Of a DNA stretch of 37,814 nt, positions 9,280 to 20,812 are shown piece by piece. The position numbers and the translations under genes are program-made. A model generated the notes under the pieces. It ran no database searches and was not told where the DNA came from. It saw nothing but the letters and a program-made list of their open reading frames with translations. This DNA comes from Phoronis australis (lineage: Eukaryota > Phoronida > Phoronidae). Location: assembly GCA_002633005.1 (NCBI GenBank), contig NMRA01000100.1, positions 579,106 to 616,919 on the forward strand, read 5' to 3'. Position 1 is the first letter of the stretch, and the number at the start of each line of letters is the position of its first letter.

Positions 9280-9770
9280 CGAAATTTCAAATTGCCAATC
9301 TAAAGATTTATCTTTTTTAACAACTTGCTGTGTCAGTAAACACTAAGTCACAGGCAGTTCAACTACTCGATTTGGTGCATTCATTCTCAATGGTCGTGTG
9401 CATGTAGACGCACAACTCCCTCCAGATAAAAAATTACTGTTTTATCTTCGTTTTCTGTGGCATCTTTCTAATGCTATGTACACCTTGTTGACTCAATATT
9501 ATGTTGACTTGATGAATGACAGGGTACATACGGAACTGCTCTATGCCTCTCCCCCGGAGATTCGATTTGAGTAACAGCCCTGTTACCTTTGACCTCGGAT
9601 AAGTAACTGTTGAAAGTGGTTGTACTAAATCTTTTATCTCGCTACACCGTATATACCGGGTATTTCACATTTGAAGTTCTCTAAGAATGAAGATTTGGGT
9701 ATTTTCCTACACGTGTGAAATATTGCAAAACCGAACAATTCTTGTGAATAATTAAGGTTTCAGATATTGT

Positions 9771-10680
9771 TAAACCTGCATTTTGCCCTATTCAAATGGC
9801 TTAAACATGAAAAATCAAATTACTCTCAAGAAATCGGTCTCTTAATATTACTTACCGTGATGAGATTCCATCTCTGTCACCAACTCAAGTTACAAATAAT
9901 GCGTACTATGCATTATTTTTGATATAATTGTATGGTTGGGTAAACCCCTTTAAACTGCGGCATTTTCTTGATTCGCCAATGGTTACAATGCTGTTGTTGG
10001 TAAAAGCAATGGAATCCTTAACGGTAAGGACTTTCACAAGACTGAGTGCATGAGAGTAAAAGGCCTAATTGGATTTTCGTTTTCAGGGCAAAATGCAGAT
10101 TTGACTTCTATGCTGTGCTTTTACAGATAACTTTTTCAAGTGAAGGCCAATGTTGTGATCTGTGCCTAATCCATTTGTCACGGTAATGAGCTGGATACAA
10201 TAGCTTTCTGTGCAACTCTATGGAATTCTGTACATTATCATGCTTCTTCAGATGTTTCCATGGGTTAAGAAAACTCGCCTTTTATGACATCTACTGGATA
10301 CTGATGTAAAACAATTTTGCTAGATGTGTACTTATAAATCAGAATTGCAATCCACGAAATGTTAGTGATGAGCAAAGGGACTGATGTTATATTAAATACT
10401 TTATCTAGCTATTGATGGTGTTGTTAGGTAACTGATTTCATTCAGTAAAATAACCATTTGTTACCATGACGGCAATTAGGTATCACGGTTACCACTCAAT
10501 ATGCAGATTGATGACTGTTCAGTTGCATTTCTAGAAAGTACTGAAGCAAATTCTACTCTTGGCCTGTGCCTGTCATCACACTGCACAGATTTAAAAAGAA
10601 CTTAAGACAACCAACATGAGGAGAAAAGAACATCTACTGATTGAATTAAGGTCAAGTATAAACTGCTATTTAAGTTCCAA
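9771..10680. other. Non-coding stretch
   Basis: No domain, repeat boundary or exon recognised. Sequence between Rep-1 and the exon-like segment at 10.7 kb. Confidence 0.3.
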
Positions 10681-10700
10681 AAAGAGCAAGTCAGCTTTGC

Positions 10701-10865
10701 AATAATCCGAATCCAACAAAAGAAGCATTTGATGTGTTCTTATCAGACCTTAACGCTGTTGCGGAAAATTTGAAACCCCAACTGTATTTAAATCTTCAGT
10801 ACTTGCAGGCTTGTACCGAAATGATTGACATACAAACTGAACATCATTTTGACATAAGATGCTGT
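10701..10865 (+). CDS. Orphan exon-like segment of an unrecognised protein
   Basis: Reads without stops as NNPNPTKEAFDVFLSDLNAV, continues through an amphipathic segment (AENLKPQLYLNLQYLQACTE), and ends exactly at a strong donor, GT|GTAAGTT, at 10866 in phase 0. The frame is open back to about 10670. Possible acceptors are GTCAG near 10691 or CAAAAG near 10721. The composition is protein-like and unlike the AT-rich neighbourhood. I do not recognise the family. It could be one exon of a plus-strand gene with long introns, or chance. Confidence 0.35.
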
Positions 10866-11284
10866 GTAAGTTGCCCAGATTGTATTTTATGCGATTAATC
10901 TTTTGGTATTTGTGTTGCATCACTAGAATTAATAGCTAGTTGACATGCTGGCTTATGCTAGTGTTTGCACTTGTAATGTGAAGGGTCGTAACGGCCAGTT
11001 TTGCTTGCACTTTGCTGAAGTTTTTAGTTAACCCAAAACTACTGCCGTTTTCACTAGCAGTTTTGTAGCCAGGCCGCTTACTTCAAGGGAAACACATGCA
11101 CAAGGGTGAGAGACCTATTGTTCCAATGTCACATCATTCAAGAGAGTGAACATGCTTTGGCATCGATGGTGGCTAGGGTGGTGAAGAAAAAAGTAACTGC
11201 TGGTAAAATATACCCATTCGCAGACAGCTTGTCAGTCTGGCTAAAATGCTACCGTTTTCACCACTCCTGTGAATCAAAAGTCTT

Positions 11285-11501
11285 GGGTAATCTCTGACAT
11301 TGGTTCTCTCCTTCTTCATATTCCTTGATGCAATTTTTCGAGTAATCTCTGACATTGGTTCTCTCCTTCATATTCCTTGATGCAATTTTTCGGGTAATCT
11401 CTGACATTGGTTCTCTCCTTCTTCATATTCCTTGATGCAATTTTTTGGGTAATCTCTGACATTGGTTCCCTCCTTCTTCATATTCCTTGATGCAATTTTT
11501 C
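11285..11501. repeat. 55-bp minisatellite, four units
   Basis: GGGTAATCTCTGACATTGGT starts at about 11285, 11337-11340, 11392 and 11447, each followed by TTCATATTCCTTGATGCAAT. The second unit lacks a CTT triplet. Near-identity points to recent amplification. Confidence 0.9.
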
Positions 11502-14323
11502 ACTGGCTTTTCAACTTGCAGTGCAAATTACTGCATCTTATGAAAACACAAACCCTGTATTAAACACTGGTACCCATGCTTTTGAGCAAACAGGTATTAG
11601 CAAATTCACAACTGTTCACATTACACATTCAAAACACAGTGTGTGAGACTTTTACACAATTTTGTAGTTTTCCTTGGGTTATTAAATGGAAGTTAGCCTA
11701 TTTGTATCTCTGGTGGAAACACTATATTTTAGTAAGTAATGATTTAAAATCATGGCCATGTTGTAGCACAGAGCTCTGGTATGGGGTGAAGAAGATGTTT
11801 TCATTAATTCAAAACACGTTAAGACTGGTAAAAAGGAAGAATTTCAGTCAAATGTGATAAGTTGATTTTTCCATGTTAATTAAAAATCTTTGAGAGAAAA
11901 CCTAATTTATGGTAATTCATCACTTATTTAGCACACAATATGGCTGATAAGCGAAATTCTATTTTGTCGAATTTCTTTACACAAGAAAAGATTAAGAACA
12001 TTTTTAATCTATTACCAGCATCAGGTTTTAGTGTGTAGATGTGATAAAGAGACATTTGATAAAGTTTCCATTGTTTGCAGCTTAAGGTAATCAACCTTTC
12101 AAACTATTTTAGCAATTATCTATTTTTGTACAAAATAAGTTGAGGATTACCATATAGCTTTCCTAAAGCCGTTTGCAGCAGAACTTTAAAAACTTTATAT
12201 TAGCAAGTTGTCATTCCCAATTCTTACTCTATTTGACACAGTTAAGTTTTAGATGCAGTAGATATCTTTGATTATTTTGAAAACTAGATTAGCCGCTGCA
12301 TATTTGATTTATTTCAGCTAGAAGCTGGTAATTTTGACTAGACTAATGTGGACAAAAACACATTTTTAGTAGAAGACACAGTTATTACTTTATGTCAGTT
12401 GTTGTGCAATGAAGGTTTGACTAGGCAAAAGATTGTATCTGTTCGCATGTGAACATCCGACACAAAAATCGACATCCGCTTGTTGCAGACAAATGAAATG
12501 TAGCTTCTTTCATTCACAAACATTGCCTGATGTTGGAGTTCTTTCTTTTTGTGAAATATTTGAATATCCCAGTTTACAGCAGGGGTTGTTCTGACAGCAC
12601 CATGTGTTGACTGCAAAATATCTTTAAAAGTCAGTTGCTGTGAATTCCCATTGCTTATACTTTTGAAGACCTGTAGGTGGTGCTGAATATTTGTTCACTA
12701 ATTGCACTGGTTGCCTTGCTGCTATATTGGAATATACATGTAGCTATTACCTTAACACTGTCCTGTCTGCATGTAATCTGTACAGTTTTTCCTGGCATAG
12801 TAAATTGCATGCAGTCACAAACGCCATGGCTTGTGAAATCAAAAGGTTGTGATATTGCATGAGATGTAGGTGTAATTTAAATCTACCCAGAACATGTGAG
12901 TGTGGTTGACTCCGTTGTTTATTTTCACTGGTGGCTATTTATCTAGTAAGTGTTGGCTTATTTTGATAGACAGGTTCTTGTTTTCATACTACTAATGGCT
13001 TAAATCCTGATGCCTAGGTGTGAAATTATGTAATAAAGGTTGGTGCGAAAACTAATTTAGATGAAATATGTTGGGGTAGAAAGTAATATTACCAAGACTT
13101 TCAGTTGCTTGTGGATATAGTTTGACCCATTTGTGTCATACATGTATTATCTTGTGAAGTTGGCGTCAATCCTGGATTTACAGTCAAAACAGCTTGCACC
13201 ACCCCCAGATATTCATTATCTTTGCTTCTTCATTTTTAAGGAACATGAGGCATAGACCTCATAAAGGAAGCATCAAATTATTATGTGGCCGGGTGAATTT
13301 GTAGTTCTTTACAAATATCTTGTTAAGTGTCATTACTCCTGGTGATAGTGACAAATCTGCCGTAGTCCATTGTCAAGCCTTCAGAAAAATTGCAATATAA
13401 CTTAGAAAAGAAATATCAAGCTGTTATGGGAAAGGGTGAACTTGCAGTTCGTTTTAAATATCTTTTATTTAGTGACAACTCCAGACTGACAGCGCCAGTT
13501 TCCAAATCTAGATATCAATCTGATTCATCATTGTTAAGCATTCCTACCAGTCATTTGTCCAGCATCAGGACATCAAGCCAATTTATTATCTGCTGTGCTT
13601 CGAAGAGATATTTTAGCCAGTGTTTTGTTTTTGTTTCTAATGCAATAATTGCTTTGGTCAACACAAAATGAGCTTAGATCTGTGTTGCTGGTATGTAGTT
13701 GATAGCCGTTTGAGTTTCATGATATGTTTGCACAATTAAATTCATGGTAGGACTCTAATAAGTGTTGTGCACAAGTCTGTATCAAAAAGGTCTAGCAGTT
13801 GCAATGCGGTTCTTCTCTTTTTCTTCTGTTTTTAATTAACCAATATCTTTTTTAGTTTTTATAACTGGCGGGGAAAGATTATGTTGCCATAAAGCCCTTT
13901 CACAATAACTACCGTAAACTCTGGTGTAAGTGGAACGTATTTGTAAACTGCAAACTTAGTTGAACCATTGTACCAGCATCTGTAGTTTTAAACAGCATTG
14001 AAGTGAACAGTAGGTGACGCTGTCATTGAAGTAATTGCAAGATAGCACTGATGCATAAGGTGCTGTTCGAGGTAGATTGAGAATTGGCAGATTGTTTGTT
14101 GCGTGCACACTAAGATTTTTTATTATAACAGTTTGAGGACATTTATAATATTTTGATATAAAACTTAATTCTAATTCGACTAGTGGTTATTTAATCAAAA
14201 CATTACCAATTATTAGGGATAACAATGCACTTTAATTGTTGATGATAACAGTGGCCCTTAGCAATAACTCATAAAACCGAAGTTGGCTGTTCATACCGCA
14301 CTGCAGCATTGACGCTATGTTGT
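11502..14323. other. Long non-coding stretch
   Basis: 2.8 kb with no convincing gene. Frames at 11576-11857, 12395-12616, 12677-12862 and 13390-13671 have no recognisable domain and no paired splice sites. It could be intron. Confidence 0.35.
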
Positions 14324-15636
14324 CATGCTATGAACATTCCCACTAAATAAAATTGGTTCTAATCCCGGTGTTTAAGGTAAACGGCGGGGTATGGAAAATT
14401 GAACTAGACCGTATTTATCCACCTTGGCTGAGACGCGCTCGGCTCATGCTCAAAGGGATGCCGCCAAGCTGCTCTATTCATCGAGTCACGAGCGAGGATA
14501 ATTGACTTCGCTCATGCGGATATGATCAGCTGATTACAGTCTAGCCTAACAACTGTACTTTTTATGGAGAGAATTTTACGTAGTTTTTACTGTAATATTT
14601 GAAAAGAGGAGCGAAAACAAATANNNNNNNNNNNNNNNNNNNNNNNNNNNNNNNNNNNNNNNNNNNNNNNNNNNNNNNNNNNNNNNNNNNNNNNNNNNNN
14701 NNNNNNNNNNNNNNNNNNNNNNNNNNNNNNNNNNNNNNNNNNNNNNNNNNNNNNNNNNNNNNNNNNNNNNNNNNNNNNNNNNNNNNNNNNNNNNNNNNNN
14801 NNNNNNNNNNNNNNNNNNNNNNNNNNNNNNNNNNNNNNNNNNNNNNNNNNNNNNNNNNNNNNNNNNNNNNNNNNNNNNNNNNNNNNNNNNNNNNNNNNNN
14901 NNNNNNNNNNNNNNNNNNNNNNNNNNNNNNNNNNNNNNNNNNNNNNNNNNNNNNNNNNNNNNNNNNNNNNNNNNNNNNNNNNNNNNNNNNNNNNNNNNNN
15001 NNNNNNNNNNNNNNNNNNNNNNNNNNNNNNNNNNNNNNNNNNNNNNNNNNNNNNNNNNNNNNNNNNNNNNNNNNNNNNNNNNNNNNNNNNNNNNNNNNNN
15101 NNNNNNNNNNNNNNNNNNNNNNNNNNNNNNNNNNNNNNNNNNNNNNNNNNNNNNNNNNNNNNNNNNNNNNNNNNNNNNNNNNNNNNNNNNNNNNNNNNNN
15201 NNNNNNNNNNNNNNNNNNNNNNNNNNNNNNNNNNNNNNNNNNNNNNNNNNNNNNNNNNNNNNNNNNNNNNNNNNNNNNNNNNNNNNNNNNNNNNNNNNNN
15301 NNNNNNNNNNNNNNNNNNNNNNNNNNNNNNNNNNNNNNNNNNNNNNNNNNNNNNNNNNNNNNNNGCGTTTGTTTGAGCCAATACAGTATACAGCTTTCCA
15401 CCAAGGCTAGGTGATGCAAGACATTATTACTTGTTCTTTGTTGCATTATAGTAACTGGTCTTGGCTAATTATCATTTTATGGCCTGGTCATCCATTCAGC
15501 CCAAAGTAGTTCCAGAGGTGGCTTATCAGCCAATTATTCACGCATGCTGACTCACAATAGAAGCCTGATAAGAGTGAAGGTGGATAAATGTGGTGTTCTT
15601 ACAGTTTCTTGTTTTAGTGGATGTGTTCACGACATG
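14324..15636 (+). mobile_element. Transposon-like element TE-C copy 1, with assembly gap
   Basis: Begins CATGCTATGAACATTCCCAC and ends GTTCACGACATG. The two ends are imperfect inverted repeats (CATGCTATGAACA-TTCCCAC against CATGTCGTGAACACATCCAC). It is colinear with 20811-22554 on both sides of the N run. Subterminal TATTTATCCACCTT at the left and AAGGTGGATAAAT at the right form a second inverted pair. CATG at both ends may be a 4-bp palindromic target duplication or the terminus itself. No transposase is visible. Confidence 0.6.
14624..15364. other. Assembly gap (741 N)
   Basis: Unknown bases. In the homologous copy the same interval is 21109-22290, about 1182 bp, so the N run probably understates the true gap by about 440 bp. 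Confidence 0.95.
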
Positions 15637-16019
15637 TTAAATCCACCTGTTTACTGTGAAATTAACAGGACTGAAGTCAACCATTTATACTGAATGCAAC
15701 TCCCCAAAACATGAACACGTCGACTAGAGAGGGCCTCAAAACTTGCACTGGTTATCACTGACACCCATCTCTGTTCCCAAATCCCCTAACAAAAGAATCT
15801 AGTCATATAAGTCCAGGGCCTGTGGTAAGTGTCTTGTAATTGCAACATTCATGTTAGTTGCTAGTTGGGAAATGTGATGTAGCGCCTAATGTTATGCTAG
15901 TGACTGTGTTGTTTGAATGGCAGTGTAACAGGCTAAGGTTCTAATGTCTACCTTTTGCCACAAGTCACTGGTAATTCTGGTGCCTGCCATTTATGACAAA
16001 CTTTGAACACACTTGGAAT
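15637..16019. other. Unique spacer with an isolated donor-like site
   Basis: Plus-strand GGCCTGTG|GTAAGTG at about 15830 is a good donor sequence. The preceding frame is open only from about 15760 (HPSLFPNPLTKESSHISPGP), with no clear acceptor. Too weak to call an exon. Confidence 0.2.
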
Positions 16020-17465
16020 TGTATTTAAGGATATTTCCAACCTTATTCACAGAAATTGGCCATTTTTACAAAATTTCACTTGTGTCTAGCAAAATACCTT
16101 ATCTTCATTCTCGGGAACTTCAAATACAAAATATATATTGCGTAGCGAGAAAAAAAAAGATTTAGCAGAACCACGTTGGAACCGCACAACCGCGTGGATA
16201 TTTGTTTAGCACTTATCCAAGGTCAAAGGTTAAAGGGCTTGCAAGGAAGTCGAGTCTCCCACCAGGTACGGAACAGCTTCGGTATATCCTCAGTCCTTTC
16301 ATTCACAAATTCGCCATAACATTGAACCAACGAGGTGTGGTTATGATAGAATGGTCCCGGGGAAAACGAATACAAAACGTAGTTTTTATCCTAAGGGTTT
16401 TGTGGGTCTACATGCATACGACCGTTGACGTTGAAAACAAATGCTACGAGTTGCCTCGGGCCTCAGTCTGGTCATGAACACAGAAAGCTGTGAAAAGAGA
16501 TAAATCCTCCCCCTTATTCCTTAATTCAATTGTTAAGTTAACATTTCGATGTTTCGATTTCATGTTAACGACTTACTTTTCACTTTTTTTGTTATCCATT
16601 TCTTACTTGGTTTGGTATCAGTCTCCCAGCACGTGACGTGTACAGGCTATGAACTGTGACCTACTTTTCTAAGTAGGTCGTACAAAACGGCAAAAGTTGG
16701 CAGCGAAAGATAGGTCTATTTGAGGTTTTAATGATATTTAAGTTAGTTACACACTGCAAAATTAGTTGACATTGCAAGAAAACATTGAAATAGGTGACAT
16801 AGTTAAGGATTCTATAGGTTATGTATACTGAAAACAAGTTTTCACAGAATAATTAACCAAAGACTTAGAGATTTTCACGTGTCCCAGTTTAATCGGCTTT
16901 TTCTCGGCTTTGGCAAATCGACTTTATTTGAACTTAGGAACACGAGTTCTCGAAAATGGCTCGATGGATTTCGGTGAAACTTTCCAAACTTACATTTAGT
17001 CACCAATCTCAAAAACGCTGTTAGGATTTTTGATATAAAAGCTTAGTTCTTGTGTAATGTGACAAAGACGAATACGACTTCAATTTTTTACAAAAATACC
17101 TTACGTTTTGCGAGTTGATTTGTCATAGAAACAAAACGAACAAACTCATCGAAAATTCCTAACAGCGTTTTTGAGGTAATTGATGAAGTTCATTTAAAAA
17201 AGGTTTCGTTAAATCGACCGAGGGGTTATTTGGCTATGAATGTACCTTTCTTAAAAATGAAATTTTTACTTAAAAAAGCTTTTTACGTAAAAATAATAAT
17301 AACAAATAAATACAAAAAGTATATTTATATTTCCTGGTCTTTGTTCTTTCAGAAAATGTTTACTTTTGCTAGTTGACAAAGCTTAGTTTTTTTGATATAA
17401 GTGTTAGAATGGAGGCCACTAAATAAGGTTGGACACAACCTTAACAACATCATGTGTAAAGAATA
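16020..17465 (+). repeat. Rep-1 copy 2 (uninterrupted reference copy)
   Basis: About 1.45 kb, matching copy 1 in reverse and, from about 16100 to 16850, copy 3 in the same direction. Shared landmarks are GCGAGAAAAAAAAAGATTTA near the left end, AAAGAGATAAATCCTC near 16500, TTTCGGTGAAACTTTCCAAA near 16965 and a terminal GAATGGAGGCCACTAAATAA. Neither a long open frame nor clean terminal inverted repeats is visible. Probably a non-autonomous element of unknown class. Confidence 0.65.
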
Positions 17466-18470
17466 AAACATGTTATGAAAGACAGAGACTTTAGTGTTAT
17501 TTCAATGGTCTTTTTAATGTCATTGAATAATGTTCAGTATTTGCAGTTTTGCATTTTTTGCAATATTTCACCCCGATTTATCTCAATTATCCATGTATTA
17601 TGCCATCTTTGTCAAGACAGAACTTTTGACAGACTGATAAGAATAGACACTCACTTTTACGGTATGGTGCTTTGGAATCAATGTTAGTATTTTGACTGCA
17701 GGTACTAGTTTTGATGGTTTTCAGGTTTGTGTCTAGTATGTAAATGACTCATGCTCATGAATTGGATATTTGCAATCAATTTGAAGCAGTTGACTAGATA
17801 CACACAAGTGGCCTCACTGAAATATTAAGGATATCTTGCTCATCGTTACAATAATTTTGGTTTGCTTAGTTAAAAATCATATTACACATATTTGTCATAG
17901 GCCTGAAAATTTGAAACTTGGTACACGGAACGTTAGCACAATCCTGAAAATGTTACGTAACATTCCCCTGAACTGTTAAAACCGAGAAATTTCCAACATC
18001 ACGATCTGATCTAGAATAACCTTCCATTAAACTTGAGAAACAAGCATATTGTGTTGGCATACAATGCTGTGGTGGTAATCTGGTCAGAACTTACAGTCAC
18101 GCAAAGGAATCAGTAGTTCAAAGTTAAGTCTAATTTCTCTGAAAGTCATCCGTTTTTCTCTATTCAAAGTTTTTTTCTTGGTGATAGTACTTCATAAAAA
18201 AACACATCTTCATGACACTTGTTGAATGTCATTTGGAAATCATATTTCATGAATAGCGGTTAGAGTCAGTTGCACTGTTTACAACATAATTGCTGGATTG
18301 CATAAGCTTATCAGAAACATGAGAGGGCTAGACTATGTTAACATTCATTTGACAACTTTCTCCCCTTGCTATCACTGTCAAACTGATAACCACAGGGCTG
18401 TATCCCGACTACAGATCAATGAAATCGGGATACTTATCCTGCAGCGCGGTGCCTGACGAACTGTAAATGT
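17466..18470. other. Non-coding stretch with one hairpin
   Basis: No gene recognised. GTATCCCGA (18400-18408) and TCGGGATAC (18425-18433) form a perfect 9-bp stem around a 16-nt loop, noted separately. Confidence 0.3.
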
Positions 18471-18479
18471 TGACAGGAA

Positions 18480-18850
18480 GAACATGAACTATATAGGACC
18501 CTAGAAAAATTCCAAATTTGGCTAATTTCAGAACATCATATATCTGAAATGGCTGATTTTGTTCATATGAAACTTTCAGATACTATGCTTAATATAATTT
18601 GCAATATTCTGTTAGGAGTTGTTTTTGAAATTCTTCACTTTTGCATGAGGTTCTACCAGCATACAATTTTTATGATTCTCATGGAAGAGCAAAAGGTGCA
18701 GGAAATGTAAAAGAAATCATAATTTGGAAAACTGTAACGCATTTTTGATATTTCTTCGAACATTACTGTATCAAATGGATTTTGATCATGTCGATGCCTT
18801 TGTTTTGGTGTAAATTTACATTTCTTTTTTGCTATGAAAAAGACATGTTC
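18480..18850 (+). repeat. Rep-2 copy B
   Basis: Uninterrupted counterpart of 3370-3510 plus 4365-4560. Its TTGCATGAGGTTCTACCAG is also echoed at 22600-22618 (TTGCATGAGGTTCTACAAG), so at least a third fragment exists in the window. Confidence 0.5.
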
Positions 18851-20690
18851 ACATGACCCAGTTAACAACAGATTGTTAAAAAGTAAACTATACAATTCCA
18901 CACTGCTTTCTACTTTCAGATTATACTTTTAGTGACTTTAAATCTATGATAGTTTTGTTTGGCTAATTACACAGACACGTAGCCAATAACATCCTCACAT
19001 AACCTTAAACAAAGCAACAAACCTCATGGAAACTCATAAATATTCCCTGGTAATTGTGCATGGTTATGACATAGTATATAACAGATAACTGAATTGTTTC
19101 AAACTTAAAAATCAGATTGTTTCATTTGAAACAGACATCCCATATTTACTTAGTACATGAAGTATTTAATGTATTTACTGGTATATAGCCATGTAGTGTT
19201 TGTTATTTCTTCAGCCTGAGTTTGTTATTGTGATATTCAGCTATATTTGCCAAAGTGGATTATCCATACAAATTTAATTGGAATCTTGTGAGCAGGTGTG
19301 AGGCTGAGAATAACCAAAAAAGGAAGGGCTCCTGAAGCAGTCAGTAATATGGTCGAGAACCTGCAGATTATATTATGTCGTCTTGTCTGTCATGCTGTGA
19401 ATAATTCGCCTGCACATACTGGCGAATTTTCAAAATGCATAAAGCAATAATTTTTGTTAAAAATATACATAGTATGGTATTCAATTTTTGAATATCGATG
19501 AACTTAAATAAGCTAAAAACATTGATTACGGAATGTAGATAAACAACTGTGCGTATACTCGGAAGATTTACAAACTAAGGCTGATCATAATTAAAAATAA
19601 CAAGTGGTTTATTCTTTTAGTATACATAATGACTAAACTACATTATGACAAAAAGAAACAACACACGGTGACCCAATTAGATGTCAATAGCTTTTAAGAC
19701 AGCGCTTAATGCCCAGTCATGTCGAATTATTTTATTCGAGGAGTAGCATGAGGAGTAGCACAAGGAGTAGCATGAGGAGTAGCACGCTAACAGGAAAACT
19801 GTGATATTTGATAATCAGCTAGGGATGAAACGTGCTGTGAAGATAAATTATAGTTAGTTTCAAAGTCAATGGGAAAATCCAAGCCATAGGTGACGTGGGT
19901 CGGTGGGCGAGAGCTGACTTCCAAGTTTCACTGATGATCAAATTCTGCCACTCAGATTTGGCACTTCAAGCTTAAAATTAAAATCAAATGATAGCAACCC
20001 TACAGGAAACAAAACAAAATAGACTGGAGTACTAAAAATAAAATGACGAAAATAGTTATGAAACATTTAAAACCAACGATCCTTTGGGAAATGACCTTTT
20101 GTTAAGATGAACCCAAGTTTCCGTTTTCAGTTACTCTAAAATGTCTTCAAACCTGCAATTTCAACATTTCAGACTGTTAAGCTCTGGGCAATTATCAGAA
20201 AACTAATTATTTCAAGGTAATAACAACCACTACTGTTGAGAAAGTAGTGCTAGGGATTACCTTTCCATTTCATTAGCTTGAATACAAAGGGCATGCTGAA
20301 TAGGCATCATAAAAGATATCTAAGGGTAAAGGGAATCCAAGAGGTGACCAACTTGTAAGTGAGAAACTCTCCACATGTTCTGGTAAAAAGCTAAAGTTCT
20401 GTAGGTCAAGGTATTCTCATGGTCTAACGTGTACAAAAGTGTAAAATTCAAAATTGTCTTCGCATTTACTACCATAAGGAGGAATTGCCCAGTTCAGTGT
20501 CAGTTCATGAAATGACTAAGTCCGTGATTCTTCACTGTAGCACACAATGTGATAAGTAGAATATTTGTCAAATAAAAATGAAAAATTAAGTTTTTACTCT
20601 ATTATTAGCATGATATGTATGTACTGTAGGGATAACGCACTTGACAATGAAAAACGATTTATTTGTAACAAAATAGTTATCCCTTAAAAG
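18851..20690. other. Non-coding stretch
   Basis: Apart from the 12-bp tandem repeat near 19740 I see no gene or element here. A cluster of A-rich runs and scattered palindromes is within chance for AT-rich DNA. Confidence 0.3.
19738..19785. repeat. 12-bp tandem repeat, four units
   Basis: GAGGAGTAGCAT, GAGGAGTAGCAC, AAGGAGTAGCAT, GAGGAGTAGCAC. The alternating T/C ending suggests a 24-bp higher-order unit repeated twice. Confidence 0.9.
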
Positions 20691-20698
20691 ATTGAAAA

Positions 20699-20812
20699 AT
20701 GACAATTAGCAGCAATAGTGAGGTTAAAGAAGCAAGGTCTATTTTTGTACCTGAGTTCCCCTGGTGCCATGATGCTAACCTGTTGCTGCAGGTTGTGAAA
20801 TCTCCTAAAGCA
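20699..20812 (+). CDS. Orphan coding-like segment at the edge of TE-C copy 2
   Basis: From the ATG at 20699 the frame reads TISSNSEVKEARSIF, then VPEFPWCHDANLLLQVVKSP, running into the transposon at 20811. The frame closes about 25 bp inside it. A donor CAG|GTTGTG within the segment could instead end an exon. The FPWxHDxxLLLxVV sense is faintly like the start of Myb/SANT-like domains, but this is not enough for assignment. If real, the element has interrupted or abutted an exon. Confidence 0.25.

Larger units (their letters stand above)
6870..9770 (-). repeat. Rep-1 copy 1 (dispersed repeat of about 1.5 kb), interrupted and partly duplicated
   Basis: Read in reverse complement, this matches 16020-17465 from end to end. 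At one end, TTTAGTGGTCTCCATTCTAA matches the reverse of TTAGAATGGAGGCCACTAAA. Internally, CCCCTCAGTCGATTTTAAT matches a CGACCGAGGGG string in copy 2. At the other end, TTACCTTTGACCTCGGATAA pairs with TTATCCAAGGTCAAAGGTTA. No conserved open frame is shared, so it is probably non-autonomous. Its length is inflated by the fold-back insertion at 7304-7756 and by a 969-bp duplication around the N at 8311. Confidence 0.7.

Noticed and set aside
11285-11501. CRISPR-like array
   Set aside because: Units are contiguous with no unique spacers; it is a minisatellite in an animal genome.
14562-15446. Open frames of 260-294 codons on both strands
   Set aside because: They run through the N gap; nearly all residues are unknown.
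16202-16477. 91-codon frame in Rep-1 copy 2
   Set aside because: Not open in the other Rep-1 copies and no domain.
19738-19785. CRISPR or regulatory array
   Set aside because: Only four 12-bp direct units without spacers; ordinary tandem repeat.
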